Source of the DNA: Magnolia sinica
Taxonomy: Eukaryota > Streptophyta > Magnoliopsida > Magnoliales > Magnoliaceae
NCBI RefSeq assembly: GCF_029962835.1
Contig: NC_080588.1
Span: 64,442,001 to 64,506,000, forward strand
DNA length: 64,000 nucleotides
Reading direction: 5' to 3'
Within the stretch, counting starts at the first letter, position 1. Each line of letters begins with the position of its first letter. Positions 60,998 through 64,000 of this stretch are shown here, one piece after another. The notes under the pieces were generated by a model. The model was not told the DNA's origin and did not search any database. It was given only the letters and a program-made list of their open reading frames with translations. The translations under genes were made by a program, and so were the position numbers.

Positions 60998-61418
60998 AAA
61001 AGATGTGGAATGGAGGATCGATGATAACCATCGATAGCGTCCCTGGGCGTCTTAAATCCCAATCCTACGCTCTTCCAGTAACGGTTTCCGCCCTTCCCAG
61101 GCCTCTTCCCCTTCCCTGTTTTCTTCGAGCTGCCACCGCACACGAAAATTCCCAAAAAAAAGGAAATTTCAGGGGAAAATCTCGATATAAGAGAGAGAAA
61201 GAGAGAGAGGAGAAGGAGATTTTTTTTATTACCTTAGAAAAACCTTCGGCTGCTTTAAGAACGCCTTCTCTGTCTGTACATTTCCAAGTAAAGATATTCA
61301 GAATAAATAAATAAAAATCTTTCTTTTACAAAGCAGCATTTCTACAGAAATCGGAAATCTTACAAAGAGAAGAACTAAAAACAGATGAAGGGACGAAAGA
61401 TCTAACCTGTTCCGCCAT
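58383..61418 (-). CDS. RPS11: 40S ribosomal protein S11 (uS17), 6 exons, 160 aa
   Basis: Exons in coding order: 61418-61407 (MAEQ only), 61273-61233, 61129-61029, 59199-59055, 58976-58887, 58476-58383 (stop TAA); total 483 nt. The protein begins [20 protein letters not shown]. It continues with [70 protein letters not shown] and [20 protein letters not shown], and ends with a Gly-rich tail. This is the near-invariant eukaryotic S11/uS17 protein, which binds 18S rRNA in the small subunit. Introns 4 (58977-59054) and 5 (58477-58886) both start with GC (AG|GCAAGC and AG|GCAAGT) and end in AG; introns 1-3 start with GT. Intron 3 is about 1.8 kb and includes a long (TA)n tract and a repeat. Telo-box motifs upstream fit a ribosomal protein gene. 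Confidence 0.95.
60205..60500. repeat. GTAACGGCC-type palindromic repeat (RPS11 intron 3)
   Basis: AGGCCATTACGTAACGGTAG, CAACCGTTACATGTTACAG and CATAACAGCCGTTACAGCC are overlapping inverted words, akin to 12130-12440. Contains a short (AG)n tract at 60430-60447. Confidence 0.5.
60937..60994. repeat. (TA)n microsatellite in RPS11 intron 3
   Basis: 29 TA units, 35 bp from the donor side of the intron (exon 3 ends at 61029 on the minus strand). Confidence 0.9.
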
Positions 61419-61421
61419 GAT

Positions 61422-61465
61422 GTGTGTGTGTGTGTGGGTGAGAGAGAGAGAGAGAGAGAGAGAGG
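61422..61465. repeat. (GT)n then (GA)n microsatellite next to the RPS11 start
   Basis: A short GT tract is followed by about 13 GA units directly upstream of the RPS11 ATG. On the coding strand this is a CT-rich then CA-rich leader ending 4-6 nt before the ATG. Length variation here would alter the 5' leader. Confidence 0.85.
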
Positions 61466-61538
61466 AAACCCTAGTATGCAGAGGGTTAAAGGTAGAAAGT
61501 CATTTGGCTTGGGAAAAGAAAAGCCCTAGTTAGGGTTT
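61466..61538 (-). promoter_or_regulatory. telo-box motifs upstream of RPS11
   Basis: AAACCCTA (61466-61473, plus strand) and TAGGGTTT (61531-61538, plus strand, so AAACCCTA on the gene strand) lie about 50 and 115 bp before the RPS11 start codon. Telo-boxes are a known cis element of plant translation-machinery genes. Between them and the ATG lies a CT/CA microsatellite that probably belongs to the leader. The transcription start was not determined. Confidence 0.5.
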
Positions 61539-61542
61539 CCGA

Positions 61543-61730
61543 GGGACGCGGATTTCCTGCGCATGGATGCTGGGTGGGGTCCAGCGAGATGTTTGTGAAA
61601 TATCCACTCCGTCCATCCGTGTTTCAAGATCATTTTAATACATTAGAGAAAAAATTGAGATGGAACCAAAACTCAAGTGGACCACACGAGAGGAAAGAGT
61701 GTATATTCAGTGATCACCGTTGAAAGATCC
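61543..61730. mobile_element. foldback element, subfamily C, left arm only
   Basis: Starts GGGACGCGGATTTCCTGCGC, then GGTGGGGTCCAGCGAGATG and a TTTGTGAAATATCCACTCCG core. It breaks off near 61730. It lies about 125 bp upstream of the RPS11 start codon. Confidence 0.7.
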
Positions 61731-61861
61731 TAGCCTTCCAATCTTTGAAACTTTTATTCCTTTTCCAAGCCGTCTATTTGCAACGATTGAGTGGACGGTG
61801 AGGATTCTCTCGTCGCCCGATCTATTGGGACACAGATTGGGTACAACCCCCACCCGTCTCT

Positions 61862-62322
61862 AGGAACAGAGAGGGGCTCTGGGGTCACCGTGCTGTATGG
61901 GTTTTATCCTCACTGTCCACCCATTTTTCCATTTCAATTTTGGGTTTAAAAAATAGGCGATTCAAAGGCTCAAGTAGACCACACTAGGGCACAGAAATTT
62001 TAGATCAAGATATCTGTATTATCCCTCATCTAAGTTCATGTGACCCTATAAACAGGTTCAATGGCAACCCTGTCAAGGGTTCGAGTATCCATAGATGGTG
62101 AAATTCCACTAGCGTGAGTGTGTGGGGGTGTGTGTGCGTGTGTAAAAAAAAATAAGTTCAATGGCAACCTTAGGTTCAATGTCACTGTCATCACTACTTC
62201 CTGTGGTGTGATCTACTTCAGCCTTGGAACTGCCTCATTTTTGAAAAGATGTGGCAAAATGGATAGACGGTGTGAATGAATATATCACGGTGGCCCCTCA
62301 GAGCCTTCCTAGTTAGGAAGGG
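61862..62322. mobile_element. foldback element interrupted by a SINE
   Basis: The left arm (AGAGGGGCTCTGGGGTCACC) and the right arm (GGTGGCCCCTCAGAGCC) are inverted. The interior pairs normally once the SINE at 62070-62155 is set aside. Confidence 0.65.
62070..62155 (+). mobile_element. tRNA-derived SINE, copy 3, 5'-truncated
   Basis: GTCAAGGGTTCGAGTATCC (B-box-like), then the GTGTGTGGGGGTGTGTGTG tail and an A-rich end. Exact 14-bp direct repeat GTTCAATGGCAACC at 62056-62069 and 62156-62169. Confidence 0.85.
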
Positions 62323-63240
62323 GCGGGGTAGTAGGATGATCCAATAGTCCGGATCTTATAACAGTGGCCACAGTTCTAGATACAATGCACAGGCCCTTGA
62401 AATGGCCCCCCAGACGGTGGGGATGATGGGAGCTGCCCTGGATGGGCCATGCCCAAAAGTTGCAATATTGGAAGATCCTAGCCACTTGATCATTTGGGTC
62501 AATGCAAGTCACCGACTGAAGCGACTATCTTGACCGGGGGGATTAAGTGGGACCCATGAGTAGTCTGGATAGTTGACCTATGGGCCCATTTTTGCTTATG
62601 GATCATGATCCACAGACCCCGGGAGTGAAGATCACAGCCATCTATAGTGGCCCTTCTTTCAGATCTGATCAAGGAGTCGGGCTGTCATTGGGTGGGCCCT
62701 GTCGGGCTATTAGGCCAGGCTTGTACTGAAATACGGGCCCTGTGGACCTGGCCCTAAAATTGGAGGACGTTTATTAATCAAGCTGCAGCTGTCTCGATTA
62801 TGCCGTTTCAAGGGTATTTTTCCATCAGCCAGCCTAGTTCTTGCTGGGTTGGGTTGGGTTGGGTTGGGTTGGGTTCAGCCCAAGCCCTGACCCTTTTACT
62901 AGATGAGCCGATAATTCTAGCCCCTAACCCAACTCATGACTAGACCTGACCCACTTAAATTTTTTCAAGCTCGGCTTAACTTGACCCAACCCATGTGATT
63001 ATAAATGGGAGAGGCTCGACAGGCTCCACTAAACTACCATGACCACCCAAGTTTTAAGAACGAAACATGACACTAGAGCCATGTAAAGTAATCAGTCCAT
63101 GCATGCATGCCCGTGAACACACATATAACTTCTCTTTATTTTATTTCAGGTTTAAGCTTTATGTCTTATATGGTCTAGTTGGGTAATTAGCATTAAAGCC
63201 AACCCCACCCTAACTTATTCACTTATGGTTCAATTTTAAT
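62323..63240. other. intergenic, no gene seen
   Basis: Degenerate repeat words only, plus a GGGTT array at 62846-62875 and similar decayed GGGTTGGGT text around it. Confidence 0.4.
62846..62875. repeat. (GGGTT)6 pentanucleotide array
   Basis: Six exact GGGTT units. Not the plant telomere heptamer TTTAGGG. Confidence 0.9.
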
Positions 63241-63249
63241 CCAAGACTG

Positions 63250-64000
63250 GGTCATTTAAATTGTTGATGCAAAAATCTGGTTCACCCTCTCTAAGCTCCT
63301 AGTACTCGCGCCAAACCCTATAAGCTTGCACAGGAGAAGGACAAAGGAGATCTTTGCGAGAGCAATGGACCCTCTGATGCCAAAGTCAGGCTAGGAATCT
63401 GGGTCTAAGTAGTGTGAGTAGTTTTCGGGTGAGAGATTCTGCGTATCTTTCAATGTAAATGAGACTCTTATTTATAGTGAAGACAAGACAATGTGGTCCG
63501 TAATTTTAGGCATAATTTCAGCCATTACATGAAATGTCAGAGAATGATGGATACTGGCAGTTATGCAAGAATCACGTCGTGAGCGGTTATTTCTGTCGTG
63601 TGTTACTGGGAGAGAATCTCGTACCTAACTGATCTGGCCGAGTCTTTCATGGTCGAGCAAAGACGTCCAGAGCTGAGTTTATCTCAGTTGAGCTTATCTC
63701 AACTGAGCTCTGTAAAACGATCGAGGACTACTTGGACTGGGCTCACCATAACTGAGCTCTATTACTCGATCATGAACAACTTGAATTGACCCAAGCAAGA
63801 CTAAATTGCTCCGAGCTATTGCCTATTGAGGTGAGCTGACCTGTCGAGGTCAAGCTATCCTACCAAGGCTGAGCTGAGCTGCCGAGGCCGAACTGAGCTG
63901 CCGAGGCCGAGCTGACTTGTTGAGGCCAAGGTAGTTTTGGTTGACATGTCTTCCTTGACCATTGAGGAACTCATTGGTCATGACTGGCACTGGCCGACCT
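63250..64000. mobile_element. possible LTR fragment running off the window
   Basis: The text around 63360-63480 (CTCTGATGCCAAAGTCAGGC, later CTTATTTATAGTGAAGACAA) resembles plant LTR sequence by its look only. No partner repeat or protein is visible within the window. 63830-63925 contains GAGCTGCCGAGGCCGA units. Confidence 0.3.

Noticed and set aside
62846-62875. Interstitial telomere repeat
   Set aside because: The unit is GGGTT, not TTTAGGG, and the array is only 30 bp.

Overview
The window is nuclear DNA of a flowering plant. It holds four intron-rich, conserved plant genes set in a sea of degenerate transposable elements. The commonest repeat has a core reading roughly GTGGGGCCCACCATGATGTA followed by TCCACACCGTCCATCC. 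From memory this core is very common in magnoliid genomes (Lauraceae, Magnoliaceae), so a magnoliid is the best guess. No database search was possible.

Four genes were pieced together exon by exon, and every splice junction keeps the conserved protein in frame. (1) 8399-26950 (+): a 403-residue alpha/beta hydrolase of the DUF676 putative serine esterase family, 10 exons over 18.5 kb. (2) 36973-37548 (+): a 126-residue secreted EPIDERMAL PATTERNING FACTOR-LIKE peptide precursor of the EPFL1-3 type, 3 exons. (3) 47778-54553 (-): mitochondrial cytochrome c oxidase subunit 6a, 97 residues, 4 exons. (4) 58383-61418 (-): cytosolic 40S ribosomal protein S11 (uS17), 160 residues, 6 exons. The genes are functionally unrelated and share no pathway.

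Layout: 1-8.2 kb is almost all palindromic foldback elements. 8.4-27 kb is the hydrolase gene; its 8.4-kb intron 8 holds an old Ty3/Gypsy fossil (itself carrying a LINE fragment) and a miniature LTR element. 27-36.9 kb is intergenic repeats. 37-37.6 kb is EPFL. 38-47.3 kb is more foldback elements. 47.8-54.6 kb is COX6A with repeat-filled introns. 54.8-58.3 kb is repeats. 58.4-61.4 kb is RPS11. 61.5-64 kb is repeats, possibly ending in an LTR fragment.

Two observations stand out. First, 3 of the 19 introns use a GC donor (AG|GCAAG), two of them consecutive in RPS11; plant introns use GC donors about 1 percent of the time. Second, many foldback elements have 8-10-bp target-site duplications that can be read directly. 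Several subfamilies share a terminal GGR(n)CGGAT motif, which points to one large non-autonomous Mutator-like lineage. No transposase gene, CRISPR array, tRNA or rRNA gene was recognised, and I saw no convincing new multi-gene system.
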